12,401 nt of DNA from Phycisphaerales bacterium UBA2266. Its GTDB lineage: Bacteria > Planctomycetota > Phycisphaerae > Sedimentisphaerales > Anaerobacaceae. The stretch is taken from the NCBI GenBank assembly GCA_002347125.1, contig DDXG01000274.1:1-12401 (forward strand), in the 5' to 3' direction. The translations under genes and the position numbers were made by a program. The notes under the pieces were generated by a model, which made no database searches, had not been told where the DNA came from, and saw only the letters and a program-made list of their open reading frames with translations. Position 1 is the stretch's first letter, and each line of letters begins with the position of its first letter. Shown here one piece after another: positions 1 to 8,118 of this stretch.

Positions 1-15
1 GTGTATAAGAGACAG
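1..15 (+). other. Sequencing adapter remnant (Tn5/Nextera mosaic end)
   Basis: The first 15 bases, GTGTATAAGAGACAG, are identical to the last 15 bases of the 19-bp Tn5 mosaic end used in tagmentation libraries (AGATGTGTATAAGAGACAG). Read in frame they give V-Y-K-R-Q, a familiar artefact at the ends of metagenomic proteins. The match sits exactly at the window edge, as untrimmed adapter would. These bases should be removed, and the GTG at position 1 is not a start codon. Confidence 0.95.
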
Positions 16-258
16 TTATCACGGCGTCTGGGGCGGGTCCTGTTCGTCGGCCTGACGCTGGCGGCCATGCCCATCGGCCTGGCGGTCAGTTTCGTGGTCA
101 TGGCCCTGTTCTATTTCCTGCTCCTGACGCCGTTGGCCCTGGTGTTCCGGTTGCTCGGCCGCGACGCACTCGACCGCCACTTCACCCGCGACAGCGGCTC
201 CTGCTGGCGGCCGCACGAGCAGACCACCCAGGTCAAACGCTATTTCCAGCAGTTCTGA
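16..258 (+). CDS. SxtJ-family membrane protein (5'-partial)
   Basis: This is the C-terminal part of a small membrane protein; its true start is lost because the contig begins in adapter. After the adapter codons come a basic stretch (SRRLGR) and about 36 hydrophobic residues, enough for a two-helix hairpin. The cytosolic tail has the features I associate with SxtJ proteins: LLGRD-L-R after the helices, a W-x-P motif (CWRPHE), and a terminal Y-F-x-Q-F. SxtJ is known as a small membrane protein found beside carbamoyltransferases in saxitoxin and many polysaccharide clusters; its molecular role is not established. The stop is 12 nt before the DUF5989 start, so the two genes form one operon. A carbamoyltransferase gene further left is an inference. 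The family call rests on recalled motifs and neighbourhood. Confidence 0.75.
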   Translation, partial: LSRRLGRVLFVGLTLAAMPIGLAVSFVVMALFYFLLLTPLALVFRLLGRDALDRHFTRDSGSCWRPHEQTTQVKRYFQQF

Positions 259-270
259 TGGAGAACGCGA

Positions 271-480
271 ATGCCCGATAAACCCACCCATGACCCAACC
301 GATGACTTCCAGGCCCTCTCCACGGGCAAGCAACTCTCGATTATCGGCGAGTTCTGGGAGTTCCTCAAGCACAACAAGAAGTGGTGGCTGTTGCCCATGC
401 TCATCGTGATGCTCCTGCTGGGTCTGCTGGTCCTGCTGGGCGGCACGGGTATCGCCCCATTCCTCTATCCCCTCTTCTAA
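271..480 (+). CDS. DUF5989 family small membrane protein
   Basis: This 69-residue protein has a polar N-terminus (residues 1-20), a conserved-looking block F-W-E-F-L-K-x-N-K-K-W-W (28-39), and one membrane helix (about 40-57). It ends G-x-G-I-A-P-F-L-Y-P-L-F. The EFLxxNKKWWLLP block and the APFxYxLF end are the hallmarks of DUF5989, whose function is unknown. These proteins are usually encoded directly after sxtJ, as here, and near carbamoyltransferases. A GGAG (260-263) lies 7 nt before the ATG and supports this start. The gene converges on the WecA-like gene, whose stop is only 25 nt away. I am sure of the family and its genomic habit, not of the biochemical role. Confidence 0.85.
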   Translation: MPDKPTHDPTDDFQALSTGKQLSIIGEFWEFLKHNKKWWLLPMLIVMLLLGLLVLLGGTGIAPFLYPLF

Positions 481-515
481 CCCGCTTAATCCCGCGTCCT
501 CCCGCCTAATCCCGC
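481..515. repeat. Two-copy 15-bp direct repeat between convergent genes
   Basis: CCCGCTTAATCCCGC (481-495) recurs as CCCGCCTAATCCCGC (501-515), 14 of 15 bases identical at a 20-bp period. The second copy contains the stop codon of the WecA-like gene. It looks like a local tandem duplication at the junction of convergent genes. I see no terminator hairpin with a T tract here. Confidence 0.6.
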
Positions 516-1960
516 AGGTTGGCGATGGGATACTCGCCCGCCAGCCTGCCGAAAAGCGTCAGCCTGTGCCCCGCCGACTCCAGCGACCCGTTGGCGTTGA
601 CCTCGATCTGCAGGCTCGCCGGACCGCTTCCCCGGCGGTCGCGGATCGGGATCGTCAGCCGCACCACGTCGTCCGCCGGCGTCCGGCCGTCGTCCGGCGC
701 CTTCTCCCACAGCAACTCCCTCTGCGTGCCGTCGCGGGACTGCACACACATCCGGCTTCGCGCGAAATCCAGGGCTTCGGCCGCCTCGCATACCGCCTCC
801 CACCACTGGTCGAAGCCGCTGGCATGGCGGAAGTGAAGCTCGATTCGCTCGAAATGGGCCAATTCCTGTTTGCGCCGAGCGCTGATCTGCCTGTTGCGGC
901 AAATCCCCTCGATGGTCTCGCGCAGCCGGATCGAACCGACCGCACGGAAGACCAGCACGAACAACAGCAGAATACAGCCGAAGATGACGACTGTCTGCGC
1001 CCCCTGTGTAAAGAGCATAAACAGCCCCAGGGCCGTCCCGGCCAGCGTCAACGCATAGGCCATCAGGACCGCATGACGCTGTCGAAGCCCCATGGCGAGC
1101 AGCCGGTGGTGAAAATGGCTCCTGTCCGGCGCGAAGAGCGACCGCCGCTGCAGGAAACGCCGAAGCATCGAGAAGAACGTGTCGAAGATCGGCACACCCA
1201 ACGCCACGACCGGCAGGGCCAGTCCCACCAGCGTGGCCGTCTTGGCGGCGCACAGCACGCTTGACGATCCCAGGATCATGCCGAGGAACAGACTGCCGGA
1301 ATCGCCCATGAATATCCGGGCCGGGCTGAAGTTGAAATACAAGAAGCCCGTCAGGCTGCCCAGCAGCGAAAGCATCAGCACAGCCATCATCACATTGGAG
1401 GTGTGCATCGCATAGATGGCGATGACTCCGCAGGCAACGGCCGCAATCCCCGCCGCCAGCCCGTCCAGTCCGTCGCTGAGATTGACCGCGTTCGTGATGC
1501 CTACGATCCATAGGACAGTCAGAGGCCAGGCCAGCCAGCCAAACGACACGACAACACCATTGCCGAAGCTTACGGCCTCGATACGCACCCCGGCGGCGCA
1601 GACGAGCGTCGCCGCGGCCAGTTGGGCCATCAGCTTGGTCCTGGCGCGCAGCGAACGAATATCGTCTACGAGACCCACCAGCAGCATGATCGTGCCGGAC
1701 GCCAGAACCGTCGCCACCTGCGGTGCGATGGCACGAAAGCTCTGCCCGATGGCATTCGGCAGGAACAGAACCGGCACACTCAGCCCCATCATGGCGATGT
1801 AGATTGCCAATCCTCCGATCCGCGGCACGGGCTTGCGATGAACCTTGCGGGGGTCCGGCGAGTCCAGGATGCCTCGATCGCGTGCCATCCGAATCACAAT
1901 CGGCGTGGCGATCAGCGCCAAGGCCAGCGAACCGAAATACACGCAGACGTACGTCGTCAT
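506..1960 (-). CDS. WecA/MraY-family UDP-sugar:undecaprenyl-phosphate sugar-1-phosphate transferase with C-terminal extension
   Basis: A glycosyltransferase-4 membrane enzyme that moves a sugar phosphate (GlcNAc-1-P in WecA) onto undecaprenyl phosphate, starting glycan synthesis at the inner membrane. Numbered from the ATG at 1960 (484 aa), visible motifs are R-K-x-H-x-x-P-V-P-R-I-G-G near the N-terminus, the metal-binding LVGLVDD (about 97), NAVNLSDGLDGLAAG (about 162), FMGDSGSLFLG (about 220) and the HFHHRLL loop (about 283), with many hydrophobic helices between them. The open frame extends to a GTG at 2041, but that would add 27 polar residues and has no ribosome site; family members begin just before the first helix. 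Beyond the last helix about 150 soluble residues (335-484) form an extra cytosolic domain I cannot assign. Last gene of the polysaccharide operon, 94 nt after the polymerase gene. The exact sugar cannot be read from sequence. Confidence 0.92.
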   Translation of the reverse strand: MTTYVCVYFGSLALALIATPIVIRMARDRGILDSPDPRKVHRKPVPRIGGLAIYIAMMGLSVPVLFLPNAIGQSFRAIAPQVATVLASGTIMLLVGLVDDIRSLRARTKLMAQLAAATLVCAAGVRIEAVSFGNGVVVSFGWLAWPLTVLWIVGITNAVNLSDGLDGLAAGIAAVACGVIAIYAMHTSNVMMAVLMLSLLGSLTGFLYFNFSPARIFMGDSGSLFLGMILGSSSVLCAAKTATLVGLALPVVALGVPIFDTFFSMLRRFLQRRSLFAPDRSHFHHRLLAMGLRQRHAVLMAYALTLAGTALGLFMLFTQGAQTVVIFGCILLLFVLVFRAVGSIRLRETIEGICRNRQISARRKQELAHFERIELHFRHASGFDQWWEAVCEAAEALDFARSRMCVQSRDGTQRELLWEKAPDDGRTPADDVVRLTIPIRDRRGSGPASLQIEVNANGSLESAGHRLTLFGRLAGEYPIANLRD

Positions 1961-2054
1961 GGGTATCACATGAACATTCGTGCTTCTACCCCCGCCGATG
2001 GCCCCCCTGGCGACTGTGCGCGACTCACAGCCGGCAGACACGGCAGACGGCTCG

Positions 2055-4568
2055 TTATGGGATTTCAGTCTTTGAGTTCAACACCGCCGGATGCGTCGCC
2101 AGCGTCAGGGCGAGCTTGCGGGCCGGCGCATATCGCGGATGCAAACGCAGACACGTCTTGACCTCCTCAAAGGCCTCAGTGACACGGTCCATCTTCACCA
2201 GCAGCTCCGCCAGCGATAGTCGCCACGCCACCTGGCCATAGTCCAAGGCCAGGGCCCGCCGGTAGCACTCGGCGGCCTGTTCATTCTCGCCGTCGCTCTT
2301 GAGGAAATCGGCGAGCATCACCAATTCCGGCGCGGAGGCTCCGTTGGCCTGCTTCTTGACGTCGAGCAACGACCTGGCCTTCGCCCTCGCCTCGGCGGCC
2401 ATGTCCGCATATTGCATCGTATCCAGGAGGCGGGCCACATAATTCAGCCTCCAGATGTCGTCCTCGGCCGCGGCCAGCGCCAACTGCGGACGGCTCAGGT
2501 CCGTCAGGAAGATGTTCACGACATCCTTGAACAGCCCTCTGTTGAGGCTGACGGCTTTCTGGAACTTGGCCGCCGCCGCATCCATATCCCCCTCGAGCAT
2601 ATCCAGGCGACCCGCCACAAAGCAACCGACCGGATCCGACGGCGACAGCCGCAAGCCCCGCCGGATATTCTCGGCGCCCGCCGGCCGGTCCAGAACGAAC
2701 AGTTCGATCTGGCCGAGCACACTGTACGCCGGCCCATACACCGGGCAGATGGCGCAGGCTCGCCGCAGATCGCCGACAATATGTTCAAGGGACTCCCTCT
2801 GCTCCGGCGACACGCTTATCAAATTCCCCTGTCCGCCGGACTGTTGGTCCAATTGACGCCACCGATAAACCGCCAGCCAGTGCAAATACGCCACATTTCC
2901 TGGCCGGCGCTCCACCGCTTGGGCGCCACGCGAAATCAGTTGCGAATACTCCGCCTCATCGCCCTGCCAATCTCTCTTGGCCAAAGCTTTCTCCAGTTTC
3001 AGCGCAGCGGCCCAGTGAGTTTCATCCGTCCGAGCGTGATCCGACGCCCGGGCAGCCATCCCAAACACCGTCGCGACCACGACCACAAACAACAGCCGCC
3101 GCATGTATCCCGCGCCGCCCGCCGGCCCTGCCTGCGCGACGGCAGGCTCCGCCAAGCCGTGCCTTGAGAGGCTGATCACCAGCGCACAGAACACGGCCGA
3201 CAGCATCGCATTAGCGGGCATGTGCTGGCCGAAATCCGTCAGGCTGTGAATCAGAATGGCCGTCAACCCAAAGCCCAGCCCGTACACCGCTGAACAGATC
3301 GGCAGCCGCCCGCGCCTCAGGCATCGGCAGCCGCCGTGCATCACCAGCAAGCCGAACAACGCCAGCACCGCGAAACCCGTAATGCCCGTCTCCTCCAGGA
3401 CCTGAGCATACTCGTTCTCCGCATGGGTGTACCACAGAACGTTGTCAATCCGTTTGAACATGGGATACACAAACGCATGGGTACCCAAACCCGTTCCGAA
3501 GGCGGGAAACCGCCCGTAGGCCGCGGTCAGGTCCTTGAGAATCTGCATACGGCTCTCGGAACTGGTGTCGGCTCCGAGATTGGCAAACCTGTCGATAATA
3601 GCGTCCAGCCCCGTAAAAACCACACAGGCGAAAGCCACCACCGCCAGGATCACCACGATCCAACCCGAACCCTTCAGGGATGACCGAAGCGAGAGGAGGA
3701 TTACCGTCAGGGCCCCGGAGATCACCAGGCTGATGGCCCCCCCTCGCGACATCGCGATCAGCACTGTCGCAACCCCAATACCCATCAGCCCAATGAGCAC
3801 CCATACTTCCCGTGCGGCCTTTGACCCCAGATACTCGCAGAGCCCCGCCAGGCAGCGCCTCCGCCCGGCGAACGCCTCGTGCAGACGAACGCACAGATAC
3901 GCCAGACCCGCACCGACCGACAGCGCCATGAACTGCGCGAAGTGATTGCGATTGACAAAGGGCCCCGAGCGGATGGCCACGGGATACTCCGGCGTGATGA
4001 ACCAGTAGTACTTGCCGTTGCCGAACAGGGCCTGCAACAGGGCCAGGACGGCCACCGCCCCGCCGATCAACGCAACGACCTTGAGCAGATGCTGCACCTG
4101 GCTCGCTTGGCGAAGGACATTGAGAACCACCACGAACACCGCCGCCACGGACAGCACCAGACGCAGATCGTGCCACGTCGCGTGCCGGTAGAAGCTCAAC
4201 GGCATGGTCGCCAGCAACCGGTCCGCCTCCGGAAAGTCCCCCAAGAGGACCTCGCGTTCAGCGGCCGTGTTCGGCGAGATGACATCCACCACCGGGCGCG
4301 GAAGCGGCACCAACTGGAACAAGGCCACCGCCACAAACAGGGCGATGGGCAGATACGCCCAACTCCACACGACCGGCTGCGAACGATGGATCAGCAGTTT
4401 CATGGCGAAACACAGCAGCATCAGCCCGGACAGGACGATAACAACCTGCTCGCTCCAGGCCTTCCGGACCCCGAATGCGAAAGGCATGAAGATCAGGAGG
4501 CCGACGAGCAATCGCTCTATCACCGCGTCGAACCATGTATGGTAATATAACGAATTATCAACCCTCAC
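2055..4568 (-). CDS. O-antigen ligase/Wzy-like polysaccharide polymerase with C-terminal TPR domain
   Basis: An 837-residue inner-membrane protein that would join or polymerise lipid-linked oligosaccharide units on the periplasmic side. The first roughly 500 residues are a series of membrane helices. Two regions are typical of the O-antigen ligase (Wzy_C) family: a periplasmic segment with RSGPFVNRNHFAQF (about 200-212), and the large loop with GTGLGTHAF (about 359) followed by Y-T-H-A-E-N-E-Y (about 381), which carries the histidine and acidic residues expected at the active site. After a last helix (about 490-505), roughly 330 soluble residues form TPR-like helical hairpins, for example AECYRRALALD and AFEEVKTCLRLHPRYAPA. 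The GTG start at 4568 is preceded by a G-rich run about 8 nt upstream. Ligase versus polymerase is not decidable here; the Wza/Wzc context favours polymerase. Confidence 0.86.
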   Translation of the reverse strand: MRVDNSLYYHTWFDAVIERLLVGLLIFMPFAFGVRKAWSEQVVIVLSGLMLLCFAMKLLIHRSQPVVWSWAYLPIALFVAVALFQLVPLPRPVVDVISPNTAAEREVLLGDFPEADRLLATMPLSFYRHATWHDLRLVLSVAAVFVVVLNVLRQASQVQHLLKVVALIGGAVAVLALLQALFGNGKYYWFITPEYPVAIRSGPFVNRNHFAQFMALSVGAGLAYLCVRLHEAFAGRRRCLAGLCEYLGSKAAREVWVLIGLMGIGVATVLIAMSRGGAISLVISGALTVILLSLRSSLKGSGWIVVILAVVAFACVVFTGLDAIIDRFANLGADTSSESRMQILKDLTAAYGRFPAFGTGLGTHAFVYPMFKRIDNVLWYTHAENEYAQVLEETGITGFAVLALFGLLVMHGGCRCLRRGRLPICSAVYGLGFGLTAILIHSLTDFGQHMPANAMLSAVFCALVISLSRHGLAEPAVAQAGPAGGAGYMRRLLFVVVVATVFGMAARASDHARTDETHWAAALKLEKALAKRDWQGDEAEYSQLISRGAQAVERRPGNVAYLHWLAVYRWRQLDQQSGGQGNLISVSPEQRESLEHIVGDLRRACAICPVYGPAYSVLGQIELFVLDRPAGAENIRRGLRLSPSDPVGCFVAGRLDMLEGDMDAAAAKFQKAVSLNRGLFKDVVNIFLTDLSRPQLALAAAEDDIWRLNYVARLLDTMQYADMAAEARAKARSLLDVKKQANGASAPELVMLADFLKSDGENEQAAECYRRALALDYGQVAWRLSLAELLVKMDRVTEAFEEVKTCLRLHPRYAPARKLALTLATHPAVLNSKTEIP

Positions 4569-4764
4569 TCAGAATACCCCCCATCGAGGCACATTCCCAC
4601 GCGATCCCGGCCGAACGACAGCCACATCCATTCCGACCATCGTCCGCCGCCTCATGGTTCGCACCGCACGAGTAGCCGTATCACACAAGAAGCCTTCCAT
4701 GACACCAGACACCTTTTTCACCTGCCATCCAACGGCGGATCGCGGCCTCTCCGGGAGCATTCGA
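4569..4764. other. Intergenic gap between the wzc-like and wzy-like genes
   Basis: These 196 nt separate two co-directional operon genes, whereas the other junctions in the operon are 37 and 94 nt. I see no hairpin followed by a T tract, no convincing promoter and no ORF with family signal on the - strand. The nearest usable feature is the G-rich run just before the GTG start of the downstream gene. Confidence 0.5.
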
Positions 4765-7113
4765 CTATGCTTCATCATCTTCGCGATTGCCAGCACGGCC
4801 GTAATAGCCGTGCCGTCCGTAGTACCCATACCCCCCATAGCTGCCATAGCTCGAGTAGTAACCGTACCGTCCATGTTTTCGAGGCACGTCGTTCACCACA
4901 ACACCGAGGACGTTGCCTCCGACACTCATCAGACTGTCCTTTGCGTACAGACTGTGCCGCCGCGTCGATTTCTCCGCCCGCAGCACCAGCAGAACGACAT
5001 CGCAGGTGGCCGCGAGGATTTGGCTGTCCGCCACGGGTCCAACCGGCGGGGAGTCGATAATCACTCGGTCGTAGGTCTGGGCCAACTCCTGGAGCATGCC
5101 GCCGAACAGCGCACTGTTGAGAACCTCGGACGGATTGGGCAATTCCATGCCGCAATGCAGAATATCCAGCCCCGGCACCGGCCCATGCTCGATGGCTTCC
5201 TTGAGGCTGATTTCCTGGGTCAACACGTCGGCCAGCCCCTTCTTCCCGCTGTCGATTTCAAAAATGTTGTGCTGCATCGGCTTTCGGAAGTCGGCGTCCA
5301 CTATGATGGTCTTCTGGCCCGCCTGCGCCATCGTAATGGCGAGATTGCTGACAAGCGTGCTCTTGCCGTCGCCGGGGGCCGGCGAGGTCACCAGAATCGT
5401 CTTGGCCTCCTCCTTGGGAATTCCGAAGAATACGCCTGTTCGTATCGTCCGGTAGGCCTCGGCGACAACCGACTTGGGCTTCAGATGCGCCTTCTGCCCC
5501 CGGTTGACGACGTCTTTGTCGGCCGAGCGCGGCCAGTTACGACGAGCAGCGGAGCTTAGACTCTGACTCACGGCGCCTTTGGCCGCCGCCGTCTGGATGG
5601 CGTGTGATGCGTCCGTTTGAACGGTCCCACCGAGAAGATGTCTGACATGACCGAGCAGACCGCGCCGCGAGGCCGTCACCGGCTGCTCGCCGGGCATCGA
5701 CGGCACCACGCCCAGAACCGGCAGGGCCAGAACCGCCGATATCTCATCGGAGGTTCTCAAGGTCACATCGACCCACTCGCGGACATAGGCCAGTCCGCCG
5801 CCCAGCATCATTCCGGCTAAAAGCGCCAGCGCCAGGACACGGGCCCGCTGCGGCTTGACCGGCGACTGCGCCGGGCCGGCCACCTCCAGCACGCTGATAT
5901 GCAGCGAACCGGCGTCCTCGGTCACGTTCAAATCCTTGATGCGGTTGTCCAGTATCTCACACAGTCGCTCCAGGCGCCGCAGTTCCGATTGAAGCACCGC
6001 GTATTGCGTTGCCTTGACCCCCATATCCCTGGCCTCGGCCAGCTGAGTGTCAAATGACGTCTGCAATTCTCCCTCTCGCTGCATGGCCGCCTCCCAGCGA
6101 AGCCGCATCACTTCCACGTACGAATCGGCAAACTGGGCGGCCTGCTCATTCAACTCCTGCTTGATCCGGTTGATCTTGGCGTGAACCGCCTGCACTGACG
6201 GATGGTCCTCCGTGCAATGGTATAGGACGTTCTTCAGTTCGATCTCCCCCGCCCGCAACTCGCTCTGGAGCTGCGTTTCAATGTCGTTGACAAAGACCCG
6301 CACGCCCGCCGACGGAGAGGCCGCGGCGAATTGCTTGATCCGGGCCGGCTCATCCAGCATGGACTTGACGGCCTCGTAATCGGCCTTGGTGTTCAGTGCG
6401 TTCAATTGGGCGTCGGTCAGCGCCGACGATAATTTCCCGAGCCGGTCGAATACAACCGGATTGCCCCTGTCACTGACGGATATAATACCGTTCTCGCGGG
6501 TGAAATCGAGCATCTCTTCAAACTTCGCCGACAGCTCGTTATCGCGCGTTACCTTTTCCCTGCTAAGGATGGTGAGCACTTCGCTGACGGTGCTGCGCTT
6601 CTGTGAGGAGTGGTATTTAATATACGACTGAACCAAGGCGTTGACGATCTCCGCGGCATCCACCGGATAAGGGCATTCAAAGGAGACGGTGATGATGTCG
6701 TCTTTTCGCCCGACCTCCGCGCTCAGATGCGACTTGATGTACCCCTCAATGCCGTTCATTCCCTCGAATGTCTGCAACCGTCGTATGCGGGGAGACTGGA
6801 CAATATCGCTGACAATCGGGTATGAACGGATCATTTCCGCCTGGGTGAACAAGTAGCTCTTCGACTGCGGCATCATCACATCGTACTCGCTGATCCGCGG
6901 CGCCGCCTGCTCGACGTAGACCTTGGAAACCCCCCGGTATATCGGCGTGGCCCTGACCAGGTACAACACCGCCGCCAGAATCGCCACCGCCAACGTCAGG
7001 AGAATCACCCACCGGTGTCGAAAAGGCACCTCGATAATCCGCCGGATATCCAGTTCGTCGCTCTGCCGCACCACCGGATACGATGCGCCATTCTCATGTG
7101 TCCCGTTGTTCAT
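4765..7113 (-). CDS. Wzc-like polysaccharide co-polymerase / BY-type tyrosine autokinase
   Basis: A 782-residue inner-membrane protein that sets chain length and couples polymerisation to the Wza exporter through cycles of tyrosine autophosphorylation. The first helix is at about 35-53 (Wzz domain start). A long coiled-coil-like periplasmic region follows, then a second helix at about 424-446 preceded by the proline-bearing SPVKPQRAR. The cytosolic kinase has Walker A GDGKST (about 579), Walker A' IIVDADFRKP (about 604) and Walker B VIIDSPPVGPVAD (about 686). The tail carries ten tyrosines in residues 750-771, the usual autophosphorylation cluster. An unusually long polar linker of about 75 residues lies between helix 2 and the kinase. 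I place the start at the ATG at 7113, with GGA 8 nt upstream; the longer frame to 7206 would overlap wza by 56 nt and adds Cys/Trp-rich non-family sequence. No tyrosine phosphatase gene lies next to it. Confidence 0.95.
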   Translation of the reverse strand: MNNGTHENGASYPVVRQSDELDIRRIIEVPFRHRWVILLTLAVAILAAVLYLVRATPIYRGVSKVYVEQAAPRISEYDVMMPQSKSYLFTQAEMIRSYPIVSDIVQSPRIRRLQTFEGMNGIEGYIKSHLSAEVGRKDDIITVSFECPYPVDAAEIVNALVQSYIKYHSSQKRSTVSEVLTILSREKVTRDNELSAKFEEMLDFTRENGIISVSDRGNPVVFDRLGKLSSALTDAQLNALNTKADYEAVKSMLDEPARIKQFAAASPSAGVRVFVNDIETQLQSELRAGEIELKNVLYHCTEDHPSVQAVHAKINRIKQELNEQAAQFADSYVEVMRLRWEAAMQREGELQTSFDTQLAEARDMGVKATQYAVLQSELRRLERLCEILDNRIKDLNVTEDAGSLHISVLEVAGPAQSPVKPQRARVLALALLAGMMLGGGLAYVREWVDVTLRTSDEISAVLALPVLGVVPSMPGEQPVTASRRGLLGHVRHLLGGTVQTDASHAIQTAAAKGAVSQSLSSAARRNWPRSADKDVVNRGQKAHLKPKSVVAEAYRTIRTGVFFGIPKEEAKTILVTSPAPGDGKSTLVSNLAITMAQAGQKTIIVDADFRKPMQHNIFEIDSGKKGLADVLTQEISLKEAIEHGPVPGLDILHCGMELPNPSEVLNSALFGGMLQELAQTYDRVIIDSPPVGPVADSQILAATCDVVLLVLRAEKSTRRHSLYAKDSLMSVGGNVLGVVVNDVPRKHGRYGYYSSYGSYGGYGYYGRHGYYGRAGNREDDEA

Positions 7114-7150
7114 AAATGGTTCCAATAGAACTCGGCCCCGAGGCCCAGAC

Positions 7151-7993
7151 TCATTCCAGCAACCTGTTGCCGCTGAACGCCACTCCCAGCCGCAATTGCA
7201 GCACATCGGCCAGAAATTGATTCATGCGGGTGCGCAGCGTGTGGTCCACGTAGATCACGTCGCCCGGCTTGATCGCCACGCGGTAGGCGTCAAGAAACGA
7301 CTTGCTGTCGATGCCGAATACGGCCGAGACGATCTCGCCATTGGCGTCCTGGCGGTAGATCTTCACATATCGGGGATCCGCCACCATGTTCATCCCGCCC
7401 GCAAATGCCAGCGCTTCCATCAGATTGTACTGTACATCCGGCGGGTAGGGAAAGGCATTCGGTTTCTGCACAAGCCCCATCACTGTAAACACGCGTTCGC
7501 TCTCTCGCTGGTACTTGGCCACCTGGCAGACGACCATGGGGCTGTTCACCACGTACTTGGGATAGTACGCATCGATGACCATCGCCTCGATCTCCGCCAG
7601 TGTCTTACCGCCGACCTGGAGGTCCCCCACAATCGGCAGGGTGATGACGCCCGCGTCGTTGACCCGCACCAGATAGGCCTCGACATCCCTGTGGCCCCAC
7701 GCCGGCTTGAACCACTCCGACAATTCCGAAGAGATCACGCGCAGCACGGCGGGCATCTGGAACTCGAGGATATCCCCTGGAATGACCCGGTATGGGCCCT
7801 TCTGCCGTATTCCCCCCAAGCCCGCAAAATCCTTCTCCCCCTCGATGGGTCCGGCCGCGTCAAATCGTTCCACCTGAGCCGTGTCCGACAACTTCGGACC
7901 GCATCCGCTGAGAATCAGCACACCAGACACAAACACCGTCAAGCATGCCGATGTAAGGGCTCGACGCCCCTTGAACGTCCATGCCGCGTCCAC
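7151..7993 (-). CDS. Wza-like polysaccharide export lipoprotein
   Basis: A 280-residue outer-membrane lipoprotein forming the export channel of the polysaccharide machine. I choose the GTG at 7993 because a perfect GGAGG (8000-8004) lies 6 nt upstream. The resulting N-terminus is a proper lipoprotein signal: basic K8-G-R-R, a hydrophobic core, and the lipobox L-S-G-C with the lipidated Cys at residue 31. The open frame runs on to 8182, but those extra 63 codons put 90 residues before the lipobox and reach the promoter. The mature protein shows a polysaccharide-export domain (GPYRVIPGDILEFQMP, then DAGVITLPIVGDLQVGGKTLAEIE) and one SLBB-like domain (VFTVMGLVQKPNAFPYP ... LMEALAFAGGM). It ends with the KPGDVIYVD motif. 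It is shorter than E. coli Wza (about 380 aa) and has one clear SLBB copy. First gene of the operon, 37 nt before the wzc-like start. Confidence 0.93.
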   Translation of the reverse strand: MDAAWTFKGRRALTSACLTVFVSGVLILSGCGPKLSDTAQVERFDAAGPIEGEKDFAGLGGIRQKGPYRVIPGDILEFQMPAVLRVISSELSEWFKPAWGHRDVEAYLVRVNDAGVITLPIVGDLQVGGKTLAEIEAMVIDAYYPKYVVNSPMVVCQVAKYQRESERVFTVMGLVQKPNAFPYPPDVQYNLMEALAFAGGMNMVADPRYVKIYRQDANGEIVSAVFGIDSKSFLDAYRVAIKPGDVIYVDHTLRTRMNQFLADVLQLRLGVAFSGNRLLE

Positions 7994-7999
7994 CGGATA

Positions 8000-8004
8000 C
8001 CTCC
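8000..8004 (-). promoter_or_regulatory. Shine-Dalgarno site fixing the wza start
   Basis: GGAGG on the - strand with a 6-nt spacer to the GTG at 7993. It is a full-strength site and no comparable site precedes the other in-frame starts, so it decides the start codon. Confidence 0.85.
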
Positions 8005-8073
8005 ATGAGACCGTAATTATCGCTATCCTGCGGTCGTAAGCGAAAAACCGCATACCACAACCGCACCGACGAC

Positions 8074-8095
8074 TGCGTGCGGGCTCCCGCACGCA
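8074..8095 (-). repeat. Perfect 10-bp inverted repeat in the wza leader
   Basis: TGCGTGCGGG and CCCGCACGCA flank a 2-nt centre, so the RNA can form a 9-bp GC-rich stem with a 4-nt loop. It lies about 80 nt upstream of the wza start and inside the predicted leader. No T tract follows on either strand, so it is not a simple terminator. It may be an operator, an mRNA-stabilising hairpin or a folding element. Confidence 0.7.
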
Positions 8096-8118
8096 CAGTT
8101 GGAATAACACACAACCGC

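Noticed and set aside
2042..2054. GTG at 2041 as the start of the WecA-like protein
   Set aside because: It adds 27 polar residues atypical for the family and has no Shine-Dalgarno sequence; the ATG at 1960 sits just before the first membrane helix.
6923..8008. A long + strand frame of 361 codons
   Set aside because: It is antisense to the wza- and wzc-like genes, rich in His/Arg/Gln as expected for a GC-biased shadow frame, and has no family signal.
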